A stretch of 64,000 nucleotides of DNA from Pseudolysinimonas_A sp039912695 (GCF_039912695.1 NZ_JBDSPJ010000023.1:132910-196909), one strand, 5' to 3'. Counted from the first letter of the stretch, positions 1 to 9,983 are shown. Translations and numbers: made by a program. Notes: generated from the letters alone by a model not told the origin.

Positions 1-918
1 CATGTCGCCGGCAAGCGGAAGGCGGCGAACGATCGCCTCGAAGCCGCACGCGAGAGGCACGGTGGCGGAAAGCCGGGTGCCGACAGGCAGGGTGCGGACC
101 GGCAGGGTGCGGACCGACAGGGCGGCACCGGTCGACCGGCCCCCGAGCGGCGTCGCGCTCCCCAGCGGGACGCCGAGTCGGAGATGGTCACCGGGCGCAA
201 CTCGGTCGTCGAAGCGCTGCGGGCGAAGGTTCCGGGCACGACGCTCTACCTCGCGTCGCGGTTGGAGATGGATGACCGCGTGAAGGAAGCCATCTCGCTC
301 GCCGGCAAGCGCAACATCCCGGTGCTCGAAGTGATGCGGCAGGAACTCGACCGGATGACCGGTCCCGATTCGGTGCACCAGGGGCTTGCCCTCAAGGTTC
401 CGGCCTACGAGTACGCGCATCCGATGGAACTGCTCGATCAGATCGAGAAGTCCGGCAAGGTGCCGCTGCTCGTCGCCCTCGACGGGATCACCGATCCGCG
501 CAACCTGGGTGCGATCGTGCGCTCGATTGCCGCGTTCGGCGGCCAGGGTGCGATCGTGCCGCAGCGCAGAAGCGTCGGGATGACGGCATCCGCGTGGAAA
601 ACCTCGGCAGGGGCCGCGGCGCGCGTCCCGGTCGCGATGGCGCCGAACCTGACGACGACGCTCAAGGAGTTCAAGAAGCGCGGCGTGTTCGTGCTCGGTC
701 TCGACGGGGGCGGATCAGTGTCACTGCCGCAGCTCGCGCTCGCGAAAGAACCCATCGTGATCGTCGTCGGCAGCGAAGGCAAAGGGCTGTCGCGACTGGT
801 CACCGAGACCTGCGACGCGGTCGTGTCGATTCCGATCGACTCGGCGACTGAGTCGCTCAACGCCGGCATCGCGGTGAGCGTCACGCTGTACGAAATCTCG
901 AAGCTTCGATCGACCTAG
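1..918 (+). CDS. rlmB: 23S rRNA (guanosine-2'-O-)-methyltransferase, TrmH/SpoU family, 5'-truncated by window edge
   Basis: The reading frame is open from base 1, so the gene starts outside the window. The protein should 2'-O-methylate a guanosine of 23S rRNA (RlmB type) using S-adenosylmethionine. A basic, low-complexity N-terminal tail precedes the MVTGRNSVVEALR segment at 184, where the L30e-like substrate-binding domain begins. The SPOUT domain follows with all three motifs: NLGAIVRS, the cofactor knot residues VGSEGKGL, and SLNAGIAVSVTLYE at the C-terminus. The ATG at 184 is an internal Met; the upstream frame has no stop and is rich in Arg, Gly and Ala, as in actinobacterial homologues. 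The next gene is convergent. The family is clear; the exact target base is inferred. Confidence 0.93.
   Translation, partial: HVAGKRKAANDRLEAARERHGGGKPGADRQGADRQGADRQGGTGRPAPERRRAPQRDAESEMVTGRNSVVEALRAKVPGTTLYLASRLEMDDRVKEAISLAGKRNIPVLEVMRQELDRMTGPDSVHQGLALKVPAYEYAHPMELLDQIEKSGKVPLLVALDGITDPRNLGAIVRSIAAFGGQGAIVPQRRSVGMTASAWKTSAGAAARVPVAMAPNLTTTLKEFKKRGVFVLGLDGGGSVSLPQLALAKEPIVIVVGSEGKGLSRLVTETCDAVVSIPIDSATESLNAGIAVSVTLYEISKLRST
76..120 (+). repeat. Three 15-bp tandem repeats coding GADRQ in the RlmB N-terminal tail
   Basis: Three consecutive in-frame 15-base units each encode Gly-Ala-Asp-Arg-Gln, followed by a degenerate Gly-Gly. They lie in the disordered basic tail before the catalytic region. 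Unit length is a multiple of three, so copy number can change without a frameshift. Confidence 0.8.
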
Positions 919-984
919 ATCCATCTCGGGGTGGATGGACCCAGGTGTACGGGGGTCCATCCGCGCTTAGATGGATCTAAGCGC
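916..984. terminator. Nested inverted repeats between convergent rlmB and MMPL genes
   Basis: An outer 11-bp inverted repeat (TAGATCCATCT at 916-926 and its complement at 969-979) includes the rlmB stop codon. It encloses a perfect 10-bp repeat (GGATGGACCC at 933-942, GGGTCCATCC at 953-962). The right outer arm is also the centre of another palindrome, GCGCTTAGAT-GG-ATCTAAGCGC, at 963-984. The position between two converging genes suggests a bidirectional terminator, but there is no U-run and the amount of symmetry is unusual. Confidence 0.6.
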
Positions 985-995
985 ACAAGAAGCGG

Positions 996-3224
996 CTAGT
1001 CGCTCACCCCGAAGCGGGCGTGCAGACGCTTCAGCGGAGCGGGCGCCCACCACATGATCCGGCGCTGCCAGGTCATGAACGCCGGCACCAGGATGCAGCG
1101 CACGAGCGTCGCATCGAGCAGCACCGCAAAGGCCAGGGCGACGCCCAGCTGTTTGATGATCATCAGGTCACCGGTCGCGAAGCCGGCGAAGACCACGATG
1201 ATGATCAGCGCCGCCGAGGTGATGATGCGGCCGGACTGCTGAAGACCCCGCGCGATCGACTCTTCGTCGGTCGCGCCGGCATCCCGCTGATCTTTGATGC
1301 GCGACAGGATGAACATCTCGTAGTCCATCGCGAGGCCGAAACCGAAGACGAAGGTCAGCAGCACGACGAGGGTGTCGACGCCGTACACGGTTGTGGGGTC
1401 GAAGCCCATGAGGCCGGCAAACGCTCCGTCTTGGAAGCCCCAGACCAGCAGTCCCACCGAGGCTCCGAGCGAGAGTGCGCTGGCGAACAGCGCCTTAAGC
1501 GGGATGACGACCGACCCCGTCATGAGGAAGAGCAGCAGCACGGTGCCCAGGGCGATGACGCCGGCCGCCCACGGGATGCCGCTGCGCAGAGACTGCGAAA
1601 AGTCGACGGCGCGGGCATCCGTGCCGGTGACCCAGTGATCGAAGGCGGGATGTCCATCGCGGAGCTCGGCAACCACTGCGCCGCCGTTCTTGCCATCGAC
1701 GACGACCGACGTTCGCCAGGCATCGCCCGACTCGACCGGCGTGCCCACCGACTCAACGTGCGCCAGCTTCGACGCGGTCGCGGCCCAGGAGCGGGCGTCC
1801 GCCTCGGAGCGCGTGACCAGCGCGACTCGGGGCGCCGCCGCCTCGGGGAAGTGTGTGTTCAACGTCGTGATGAAGGTGGACTGATCGGATGAGCTGGGGA
1901 TCGCGTCGACCGCGGTGTTCGCCAGTCGAAGCGAGAGCACGGGAGTCGCGAGAAGCAGCAGCACCGCGAAAGCGCCGAGGGCGACGAGAGCTGGATGCCG
2001 CTGAAGTCGACGGGCAAGCTTCGAGAAGAAGCCCTCGGCGGGGGCGATATCGCCGAAGCGAGTGAGCGCTCGGCCGATCCCCGGGATCTTGGTGAGAGCG
2101 CCGGGACGCACCAGCCGTTCGCCGGTGAGCGCGAGGAGCGCCGGGAGGAGCGTGAGGGCGGATGCGATGGAGATCACGGTGACCGACAGGGCGCCCAGCC
2201 CGATCGCCTTGACGATCGACGGCGAGAAGAACAGCAGGCCGAGTCCTGCGATCGCGAACGTCGTGCCCGAGAACGCGACCGTGCGACCCGCCGTCTCTGC
2301 CGTTCGCACAATGGCCGTGAGTCGGTGTGCTCGCGCGGAGCCGCCATCCGGCGAGCGTCGGTACTCCTCACGGAACCGCGACACGATCAGCAGTCCGTAG
2401 TCGATCGAGAGGCCTAGCCCAACGGCCGTGACGACGTTGACGACGGTGGTGTTGACGTCGATCAGATAGGTGAACCCGAACAGGGCGCCGAGGCCACCGA
2501 GGATCGACACGAGCGCGCCAACGAGAGGCATGCCCGCAGCGAGGAAGCCGCCGAATACGACGAGCATCACAATCAGCGCGATCGGGAGGGCGATGGTCTC
2601 GCCCCGCTGAAGGTCGCTCTCGGAGATGTGCACGATCGAGTCGACGAGCAGATCGGAACTGCCGACTTGGGCCGTCGCGCCCGGAAAGGTCGTGCGGATC
2701 GCGTCTGCCGTCGAGCGCAGGCGATCCACAACGCGCTCGACGGTGGCATCCACGTCGTTGGCGGTCCGCGCAACTGACGCGCTGATCAGCACCCCGTCGC
2801 CGTCAGCTGCGTAGAGCGAAGCAGTCCGTGGGTCGGGGCTGCCATCCGGAAGCGGCGGCAGGAGCAGTGGATCGACAACCGTCACGCCGTCGAGATCACC
2901 GAGGTCAGTTGCCGCGGCAGCGACGAGCGTTGCGAGTTCGGGATCCGTGGTGTCGACGCCGTAGACGAGAAGAGTCGTCGAACGGGCATCCTCCCCGGCC
3001 AGAAGATCGTCGGCCGTTTTACTCTCCCCGTTGGACCACGAGCTGCCGTCGCTCCCGAGTCGATCGAAGAGCCCCTGACCGGTCACCCCCGCGAGCGCGA
3101 CCGCCGCCGCTGCACCCAGCACGACGACCCAAATTGTGAGGACCCGGAACGGATGCCGAGCGGATGCCCCGGCGAGTTTGCCCAGCGCGCCAACGGGGTG
3201 AGGATGCGAAGGGTCGACAGCCAT
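996..3224 (-). CDS. MMPL/RND-family transporter
   Basis: A 742-residue integral membrane protein of the actinobacterial MMPL type, a proton-driven exporter family that moves lipids or hydrophobic compounds. It has the duplicated RND layout: one membrane segment near residues 25-50, a large extracytoplasmic domain (about 50-200), a five-helix block (about 210-390), then the same again (helix near 415, soluble loop, helices from about 550 to 715). The GLSIDYGLLIVSRFREEYRR segment in the first block and GLAMDYEMFILSRIKDQ in the second are the conserved Asp-Tyr pairs of the proton pathway. The start is an ATG, and the gene directly upstream lies 20 bases away on the same strand. The substrate cannot be read from sequence. 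Confidence 0.88.
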   Translation of the reverse strand: MAVDPSHPHPVGALGKLAGASARHPFRVLTIWVVVLGAAAAVALAGVTGQGLFDRLGSDGSSWSNGESKTADDLLAGEDARSTTLLVYGVDTTDPELATLVAAAATDLGDLDGVTVVDPLLLPPLPDGSPDPRTASLYAADGDGVLISASVARTANDVDATVERVVDRLRSTADAIRTTFPGATAQVGSSDLLVDSIVHISESDLQRGETIALPIALIVMLVVFGGFLAAGMPLVGALVSILGGLGALFGFTYLIDVNTTVVNVVTAVGLGLSIDYGLLIVSRFREEYRRSPDGGSARAHRLTAIVRTAETAGRTVAFSGTTFAIAGLGLLFFSPSIVKAIGLGALSVTVISIASALTLLPALLALTGERLVRPGALTKIPGIGRALTRFGDIAPAEGFFSKLARRLQRHPALVALGAFAVLLLLATPVLSLRLANTAVDAIPSSSDQSTFITTLNTHFPEAAAPRVALVTRSEADARSWAATASKLAHVESVGTPVESGDAWRTSVVVDGKNGGAVVAELRDGHPAFDHWVTGTDARAVDFSQSLRSGIPWAAGVIALGTVLLLFLMTGSVVIPLKALFASALSLGASVGLLVWGFQDGAFAGLMGFDPTTVYGVDTLVVLLTFVFGFGLAMDYEMFILSRIKDQRDAGATDEESIARGLQQSGRIITSAALIIIVVFAGFATGDLMIIKQLGVALAFAVLLDATLVRCILVPAFMTWQRRIMWWAPAPLKRLHARFGVSD

Positions 3225-3244
3225 GACTCGACCCTAAAGCCGCG

Positions 3245-4519
3245 TCAGACCTTGTCTCGCCAGTCTTCGACCACGGTGATGGGAGCGGTAATCGAGCCGG
3301 TCGGTGGATCGACCACGGTCATCTCATCGCGGCGGTGACGCAGCACCGTCTCGATGTACGAGGTCAGCGCTTCGGCGAGCGGAACGTTGCGCTTTTCGTC
3401 CTGCGAGCGGTACCACCGGTGCTCCAGCAACTGGTGGAAAACCTCGGCCGGTTCCAACTTCCCGCGCAGTTCACGCGGAATCGCGCGCACCACAGGCTCG
3501 AACACCCGCGCGAGCCATTCGTGGGCGACAACCTCTTCGTCGTGACCGACCCTGTCACCGGAGGTGCGATAGGCGTCGAGGTCGTTCAGCAGGCGGCGCG
3601 CCTGGTTCTCGCCGGCATCCAATCCGGTCAGCCGCAGCAATCGGCGCGAATGGTGACCGGCATCCACCACCTTGGGTTGGATGCGCACTCGAGCGCCCGC
3701 GTCATCCCGACTGATCGACAGTTCCTCGATATCGAACCCGAGCTCGTTGAGTCGCTCGACGCGTTGCGCGATACGCCATCGCTCCGTTTCGGGGAACGAT
3801 TCGGATGCCGTCAGCTCGACCCACAGGTCGCGGTAGGCCTCGACGATCCGGTCGGCGATCACGACGGGGTCGACGTCTTCATCGAGTCGGCCGCCGGACT
3901 GGAGGTCGAGAAGTTCGCCGGCGATGTTGATCCGGCCGATCTCGAGGTCGTGCTCGCGCTGCCCCGCGCTCAGGGCGCCGTCGTACAGTTTGCCGGTCTC
4001 GGCATCCACGAGGTACGCCGCGAAGGCGCCTGCGTCTCGCCGGAACAGAGTGTTCGACAGCGACACGTCGCCCCAGAAGAACCCGGCAACATGAAGCCGC
4101 GCGAGCAGAACGGCGAGGGCATCGACCAACCGGGTGGCGGTATCCGGCCGGAGGGTCTGCGAGTAGATCGCGCGGTAGGGCAGCGAGAAACGCAGGTGGC
4201 GAGTGACCAGCACCGGCGCGAGTTCTTCACCGGTCGCGGAGGTGCGTCCGGTGATCACGGCGATCGGTTCGACACACGGCAGGTCAAGGCGGTTGAGGGT
4301 GCGCAGCAGCTCGTACTCGTGTTGGGCCATCTCGGCAGTGGTCTCTTTGACGGCCAGCACGTGCTCGCCGAGCCGCACGAACCGCACGAGGTGTCGCGAG
4401 ATGCCCTTAGGGAGTGCCGCGATGGTCTCGTCGGGCCAAAGCTCAAGGGGAAGGTTCCACGGCAGGTCGAGCAGAGCCGGATCGGGGACGGCCGAGGTGA
4501 TCGAGAGGGCGGAACTCAC
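3245..4519 (-). CDS. DUF4032 protein with a kinase-like N-terminal half
   Basis: A 424-residue soluble protein. The N-terminal half resembles lipopolysaccharide/small-molecule kinases: HVLAVKETT could hold the ATP-binding lysine, FFWGDVSLSNTLF matches a catalytic loop of D-x-x-x-x-N type, and YLVDAETG sits where the metal-binding Asp (DFG position) is expected. The C-terminal part (from about residue 225) is the DUF4032 region, a family common in Actinobacteria and of unknown role. The conserved Asp and Asn suggest it can still bind ATP. The gene follows the MMPL exporter on the same strand (20-base spacing), so the two may be co-transcribed. No substrate can be inferred. Confidence 0.8.
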   Translation of the reverse strand: MSSALSITSAVPDPALLDLPWNLPLELWPDETIAALPKGISRHLVRFVRLGEHVLAVKETTAEMAQHEYELLRTLNRLDLPCVEPIAVITGRTSATGEELAPVLVTRHLRFSLPYRAIYSQTLRPDTATRLVDALAVLLARLHVAGFFWGDVSLSNTLFRRDAGAFAAYLVDAETGKLYDGALSAGQREHDLEIGRINIAGELLDLQSGGRLDEDVDPVVIADRIVEAYRDLWVELTASESFPETERWRIAQRVERLNELGFDIEELSISRDDAGARVRIQPKVVDAGHHSRRLLRLTGLDAGENQARRLLNDLDAYRTSGDRVGHDEEVVAHEWLARVFEPVVRAIPRELRGKLEPAEVFHQLLEHRWYRSQDEKRNVPLAEALTSYIETVLRHRRDEMTVVDPPTGSITAPITVVEDWRDKV

Positions 4520-4562
4520 TCCCCGAGCCTAGGGCGAGCGACCCTCCCGAACCTCGGGCCGA

Positions 4563-4601
4563 GCAAAACAACGGCCCCCGCCTCGTAGGAGACGGGGGCC
4601 G
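4563..4601 (-). terminator. Intrinsic terminator of the ABC ATPase gene
   Basis: CGGCCCCCG at 4572-4580 pairs with CGGGGGCCG at 4593-4601. On the minus strand the hairpin is followed by GTTGTTTTGC, a short T-rich run, 16 bases after the ATPase stop codon. Confidence 0.8.
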
Positions 4602-4617
4602 CGTAGAGGGGAGCCGG

Positions 4618-5721
<1,104 letters not shown>

Positions 5722-5956
5722 AGGAATACTGCTCCCGTTCACCGGCAGGTACGTGCCGGACGATCCTTAGTGAATGGATGATGTGCCGAGTTGGGGACTC
5801 AGTACCCCCGATTATGGCACGCCCCATTGAGGGGGCGGATTCGGCATCCGTCGGGGCGACTCCCAGAGTGGCCCCATACGCTCTACCAGGCGCTTTTGCC
5901 CGCGCGGCCTGTTCTGCAGTATTTTGGCGCCGCGTGACCCGACCTGAAGAGGATCC

Positions 5957-6838
5957 ATGAGCGAATCGCGTGAGGCTGCGCGCCAGCGCGCCAGCGAGCT
6001 CCGAGCCGAGCACCGCCGTCACGATCGACGCCAACGTACGGCGCTCATTCTCGGGATTACGGGTGGGATGCTCGTCGTGGCGGTGATTGTGGTTGTGGCA
6101 CTCTCGACCCCGCGAACGCCCGCGACAGGTCCGGCGAACATGTTGAGCGACGGCATCAAGATCGGTCAGAACCTCGTAGCCGTGCCCACGGTGGGCCTCA
6201 AAGCCGACCAGACCCCGGTCGCGTCGTCGACGAATGCGCCGAACGTGGTCGACATCCAGATCTACGTTGACTACCTCTGCCCGAACTGCGGTCAGTTCGA
6301 AAAGCGCAATCGCGACACGCTCCGCGAGTGGGTGGAGTCGGGGGCGGCGACCGTCGAATTTCACCCGATCGCGATTTTCACCTCGAAGTCCGCGGGCACC
6401 CAGTACTCACTTCGGGCAGCGAATGCCGCGGCCTGCGTCGCCCAGTTTTCGCCCGACGACTTTTACGCATTTCATGACGAGCTGTTCGCCGAGCAGCCCG
6501 AAGAGAACACCCCGGGGCTCACCGACGAGCAACTGATCGCTGCGGCGCAGACAGCCGGCGTCGCAGACATTGCCAACGTCACGACCTGTGTGCACGACCA
6601 CACCTACCGCGCCTGGGTAGTTGACGCGACGAACCGCGCTTTGGCCGGGCCCATCCCGGGCACCGACGTCGCGAAGATCGAGGCGACGCCGACGATCATC
6701 GTCAACGGGCAAGAGTTTCACTACACGACGGCATTCGACCCGAACGAATTCCGACAGTTCGTGCTGAGGGTGGCCGGTCAGTCGTTCAGCGAGAACGCGA
6801 CGCCGACGTCGACACCGACCGAGACCCCGGCCCCGTAG
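5957..6838 (+). CDS. Membrane-anchored thioredoxin-fold (DsbA/DsbG-like) protein
   Basis: A 293-residue protein with a basic cytoplasmic N-terminus (1-28), one transmembrane segment (about 29-50) and an extracytoplasmic thioredoxin-like domain. The redox motif is C-P-N-C (Cys108, Cys111) in VDYLCPNCGQFEK. A second Cys pair in the inserted helical region (NAAACVAQF and TTCVHDH) and the cis-Pro segment EATPTIIVNG complete the DsbA_4 pattern. It probably acts as a thiol oxidoreductase or disulfide carrier outside the membrane. The start ATG at 5957 follows GAAGAGG. The tail ends in a Thr/Pro/Glu-rich stretch. It is divergent from the ABC ATPase gene. Confidence 0.88.
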   Translation: MSESREAARQRASELRAEHRRHDRRQRTALILGITGGMLVVAVIVVVALSTPRTPATGPANMLSDGIKIGQNLVAVPTVGLKADQTPVASSTNAPNVVDIQIYVDYLCPNCGQFEKRNRDTLREWVESGAATVEFHPIAIFTSKSAGTQYSLRAANAAACVAQFSPDDFYAFHDELFAEQPEENTPGLTDEQLIAAAQTAGVADIANVTTCVHDHTYRAWVVDATNRALAGPIPGTDVAKIEATPTIIVNGQEFHYTTAFDPNEFRQFVLRVAGQSFSENATPTSTPTETPAP

Positions 6839-6851
6839 ACTCGCTCGGCCC

Positions 6852-6924
6852 GCCTGCTTAGCTCAGTTGGTAGAGCAACGCTCTTGTAAAGCGTAGGTCG
6901 TCGGTTCGATTCCGACAGCAGGCT
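6852..6924 (+). tRNA. tRNA-Thr (anticodon TGT)
   Basis: A full cloverleaf: acceptor GCCTGCT pairs with AGCAGGC, D-arm AGCTCAGTTGGTAGAGC, anticodon stem ACGCT/AGCGT around CTTGTAA (anticodon TGT, reading ACA), and T-arm with GGTTCGATTCC. No CCA is encoded. A protein-coding ATG follows two bases after the discriminator base. Confidence 0.97.
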
Positions 6925-6926
6925 CG

Positions 6927-7901
6927 ATGTCTTCGACCTCTCCAGCGCCCCCCGCCGCGTCGGCACGACTTGTGCTCGTGCTCGTCGTCACCTTCGCTAC
7001 CGGCGGGCTCATCGCCGTGCAGTCGCGCATCAACGGGGAGCTGGGGCAGCGCCTCGGCGACGGTTTTCTGGCGGCGTTCATCTCGTTCGGATCGGGATTC
7101 GTCATTCTGTGCCTCGTGGGAATCGTCTGGCGACCCGGGCGTCGCGGCGTTGCTCGCGTCGTCGCCGCGATTCGGGAGCGCCGCATCCCGTGGTGGTTGG
7201 TGCTCGGCGGCGCCGGCGGTGCGACTTTCGTGCTTGGTCAGACGCTCACGGTCGGCATCCTCGGGGTCGCGCTCTTCACGGTGGGCGTGGTCTGCGGCCA
7301 GACCGTGAGCTCGCTCCTGGTCGATCACCGCGGGCTTGCGCTCATGCCGGCAACGCCCGCGACCCCTCGGCGGATTTTCGGCGCCGCGCTGGCCGTACTT
7401 GCGGTCGGGGTAGCCGTCTCAGATCGGGTGCGTCCTGACGCGCCCTACCTCGCGCTCCTCATCCCGATCGTCGCCGGACTATTGGTCGGATGGCAGCAGG
7501 CGGCAAACGGACAAGTGCGGTCGATCGCCGGGTCGGCCTACGCCGCGACCTTCGGCAACTTTCTCGTCGGCACCCTCGTGCTCGGGATCGCGCTGCTCGT
7601 GCACCTGGCGGTCGGCGGTGGCCGCGTCGAGTTGCCGACCGTGCCGTGGCTGTACCTGGGTGGTGCGCTCGGGTGTGTCTTCATCGCGGCGCAGGCTGTC
7701 ATCGTCACAAGGACCGGCGTGCTGCTGATGGGTCTCGCGTTGCTCGCAGGACAGTTGTGCGCCGCCGTGCTGTTCGACCTGATCGTGCCGGTATCGGCCG
7801 ACGGCATCCATCTGGTCACGGTCATCGGAACGGCTCTCGTGTTGGCAGCAGTCGTCGTTGCCGCGCTCCCACGGCGGGCTCGCGTTGCCGCACCCGACTG
7901 A
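6927..7901 (+). CDS. DMT-family transporter, YdcZ/DUF606 type
   Basis: A 324-residue membrane protein with about ten hydrophobic segments in two five-helix halves. The first helix (VLVLVVTFATGGLIAVQSRING) and the FLAAFISFGSGFVIL segment are typical of the YdcZ (DUF606) branch of drug/metabolite transporters. The substrate is unknown. The ATG start is two bases beyond the tRNA-Thr 3' end, so any ribosome binding site would have to be tRNA sequence (AGCAGG at best). Translation must therefore follow tRNA processing, be leaderless, or begin further in. No better in-frame start exists before helix 1. Confidence is high for the family and moderate for the start. Confidence 0.88.
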   Translation: MSSTSPAPPAASARLVLVLVVTFATGGLIAVQSRINGELGQRLGDGFLAAFISFGSGFVILCLVGIVWRPGRRGVARVVAAIRERRIPWWLVLGGAGGATFVLGQTLTVGILGVALFTVGVVCGQTVSSLLVDHRGLALMPATPATPRRIFGAALAVLAVGVAVSDRVRPDAPYLALLIPIVAGLLVGWQQAANGQVRSIAGSAYAATFGNFLVGTLVLGIALLVHLAVGGGRVELPTVPWLYLGGALGCVFIAAQAVIVTRTGVLLMGLALLAGQLCAAVLFDLIVPVSADGIHLVTVIGTALVLAAVVVAALPRRARVAAPD

Positions 7902-7908
7902 ACCCCGT

Positions 7909-8463
7909 TCACAACGAGGTGAGGAAGTTCCGAGCACTCATGGCCGGACGGCGACCGGTCGGCGCGAGATCGTGCTTCCCGCCGACGTAGAGCCAGCCGA
8001 GCAGAGACTCTCCAGGCTCTAGCCGATGGCAGCGCCGTACGGGTTCTGAACGGGTGAAGAGTCCGGTGCGCCACATGACTCCCCACCCCGCCTCGTCGAG
8101 AACCAGGCTGAGCGCGTGAGCGACTCCCGCGGCGACAGCCTCTTGCTCCCACTCGGGCACTTTGATGCTCGGTTTCGGGGACGCGACGATGGCGAGCAGA
8201 AGGGGCGCCCGAAGGGGTTTGGCGGCCATCTTCTCTGCCGCCAAACCCTGCAGGCCAGCCGCCTCGGCCAGGGCCTCTCCCACCCGACGGCGGGACTCGC
8301 CGCGCACCGCGATGATGCGCCACGGTCGCAGCGCCGCATGATCGCCGATGGATGCTGCCGCCTCGATGAGCGGCAGCAGGTCGCGCGTTCGGGGCGCCTG
8401 CTCGGTCACCGCGGGATGCGAGTGGCGGCGTCGCATCCCGTCGGCGATGGGGTGGCTGGTCAC
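7909..8463 (-). CDS. Nitroreductase family protein
   Basis: A 184-residue FMN-dependent nitroreductase-fold protein, of the kind that reduces quinones or nitro compounds with NAD(P)H. The N-terminal TRDLLPLIEAAASIGDHAALRPWRIIAV pattern holds the FMN-contacting Ser/Asn region in a variant form, and GVAHALSLVLDEAGWGVMWRTG is the conserved helix. The start is a GTG at 8463 that overlaps the msrB stop as GTGA, so it is translationally coupled to msrB. The reading frame continues upstream as a shadow of msrB and is not coding there. The pairing with a methionine sulfoxide reductase suggests an oxidative-stress role (inference). Confidence 0.85.
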   Translation of the reverse strand: MTSHPIADGMRRRHSHPAVTEQAPRTRDLLPLIEAAASIGDHAALRPWRIIAVRGESRRRVGEALAEAAGLQGLAAEKMAAKPLRAPLLLAIVASPKPSIKVPEWEQEAVAAGVAHALSLVLDEAGWGVMWRTGLFTRSEPVRRCHRLEPGESLLGWLYVGGKHDLAPTGRRPAMSARNFLTSL

Positions 8464-8876
8464 GGCTCCGAGTGGAACCCGAGCGAGACGGAATTCATGC
8501 AGTAGCGCAGCCCGGTGGGGGTGCCGAAGCCGTCGTCGAAGACGTGGCCGAGATGGGAGCCGCAGCGGGCGCACCGCACCTCGGTGCGCACGGTTCCGAG
8601 CGAGCGATCTTCGATGAGCTCGACGGCATCCGGGTTCACGGAGTCGTAGAACGACGGCCAGCCACAGCCAGAATCGAACTTCGTTCCGCTCTTGAACAAC
8701 TCGGCGTCGCAGGCCGCGCAGGTGTACAGCCCGGCGCGCTGCTCGTCGAGGAGTTCGCCGGTCCAAGCGCGCTCGGTTGAGGCCTCGCGAAGAACCGCGT
8801 ATTGCTCGGGGGAGAGTTCATCGCGCCACTGTGCGTCGGTCTTTTCGACCGAGTAGCCCTTGCCCGTTGTGGTCAT
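8460..8876 (-). CDS. msrB: Peptide-methionine (R)-S-oxide reductase MsrB
   Basis: A 138-residue protein with all the MsrB features: two zinc-binding CxxC pairs (YTCAACDAELF and VRCARCGSHLGHVF), GTKFDSGCGWPSFYDSV, and catalytic RYCMNSVSL, where Cys attacks the sulfoxide; the resolving Cys may be the one in SGCGWPS. It repairs R-methionine sulfoxide in proteins using thioredoxin. The start MTTTGKGYS at 8876 fits the usual family length; the longer upstream frame is spurious. It overlaps the following nitroreductase gene by four bases. Confidence 0.96.
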   Translation of the reverse strand: MTTTGKGYSVEKTDAQWRDELSPEQYAVLREASTERAWTGELLDEQRAGLYTCAACDAELFKSGTKFDSGCGWPSFYDSVNPDAVELIEDRSLGTVRTEVRCARCGSHLGHVFDDGFGTPTGLRYCMNSVSLGFHSEP

Positions 8877-8957
8877 GTCGTGTCCTTCCGCTCCGCGACG
8901 CTCGCCCGATGCGCACGCCACTCTATTCAACCCGAGCAGGCTGACAGACTGCTTGCC

Positions 8958-9920
8958 ATGAGCAGCCCGACCGCCGACTGGTACCACCGGGCCGCCACGC
9001 GCGACCTGGTGGGCCACTCGGCGCTGCACGTCGCCTGGGCGGCCGGAGTGGCCGCGGATGACGAGGTTGTTGCGTTGCTGGATCGACTCCCGCGCGAGCG
9101 TCGGCAGCCCTCGCTGGTCTTCTCGGTTGCGACCTACCTCGGGGCGCCGCTCGAGGCCTACCCGGGTTTTCGCACCTGGCTGGTCGAGCACTGGCCCGAC
9201 GTTGAACGCGAGACCACAACTCGTCGCACCCAGACGAACGAGGTCGCGAGATGCGGCCCCCTTGTGGTCGCCTTGGACCGCGTCACGGATCGCGGCGGCG
9301 AGACCGCCCCGATCGCGCTCCTCGAGGTCGGGGCCGCGGCCGGACTGTGCATGATCCCCGACAGATATTCGTACCGGTTTGGCACCCACCCCGTTGTCGG
9401 CGACGGCACACCACTCATCGAGGTGGCTGTCTCAGGTGACGGCATCCCTCCCGAGCGGATTCCCGCGATTGCCTGGCGACGGGGCATCGATCTCAATCCA
9501 CTCTCGGCCGCCGACTCTGCCGACCGGGAGTGGCTCGAGGCCCTGATTCCGCTCGACCGTCCCGATCGACGTTCCCGTCTCAGGGCCGCTCTCGCCACCG
9601 CCGAGGTCGACCCCCCGACAGTGGTGGCCGGGGATGCGCTCGACGATCTCGCGCGGGTCGCCGCCGATGCGCCGCGCGACATCCCCCTCGTTGTCGTCTC
9701 GCTCGGAACCTTGGTCTACCTCGCTCCGGCAGCGCGCGCGGAATTTCCGAAAGCGGTCGCCCGCCTCGGTGCTCGCTTGGTCACCCTCGAGGCCGAGGGA
9801 ATCGCGGACCAAACCACAGCACGAACAGCTCCCGAACGCACCGGGTTTGTGCTCGCCCTCGACGGGGAACCGATCGCTCAGGTCAGCCCGCACGGCGACC
9901 GTTTGTCGTGGGTCGGGTGA
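8958..9920 (+). CDS. DUF2332 family protein
   Basis: A 320-residue soluble protein of the DUF2332 family, found mainly in Actinobacteria and Alphaproteobacteria. It starts with WYHRAATRDLVGHSALH, contains the family's ALLEVGAAAGLCMIPDRYSYRF segment, which resembles a glycine-rich SAM- or nucleotide-binding loop, and has the conserved RRGIDLNPLSAADSADREWLEALI block. These blocks look like a distant methyltransferase fold, but no activity is established. The start at 8958 (MSSPTADW) is chosen because the family begins there; the upstream extension overlaps msrB. It is divergent from msrB with an 81-base gap. Confidence 0.85.
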   Translation: MSSPTADWYHRAATRDLVGHSALHVAWAAGVAADDEVVALLDRLPRERRQPSLVFSVATYLGAPLEAYPGFRTWLVEHWPDVERETTTRRTQTNEVARCGPLVVALDRVTDRGGETAPIALLEVGAAAGLCMIPDRYSYRFGTHPVVGDGTPLIEVAVSGDGIPPERIPAIAWRRGIDLNPLSAADSADREWLEALIPLDRPDRRSRLRAALATAEVDPPTVVAGDALDDLARVAADAPRDIPLVVVSLGTLVYLAPAARAEFPKAVARLGARLVTLEAEGIADQTTARTAPERTGFVLALDGEPIAQVSPHGDRLSWVG

Positions 9921-9983
9921 GCGCTCGCCCGAGCCCGGCCAGCCTCCGTCGCGACCCCGGTACCGCGCCCTAAAGTCACCGAT

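Noticed and set aside
8802..8957. N-terminal extension of the DUF2332 protein
   Set aside because: It would overlap msrB antisense, and the family begins at MSSPTADWYHRA.
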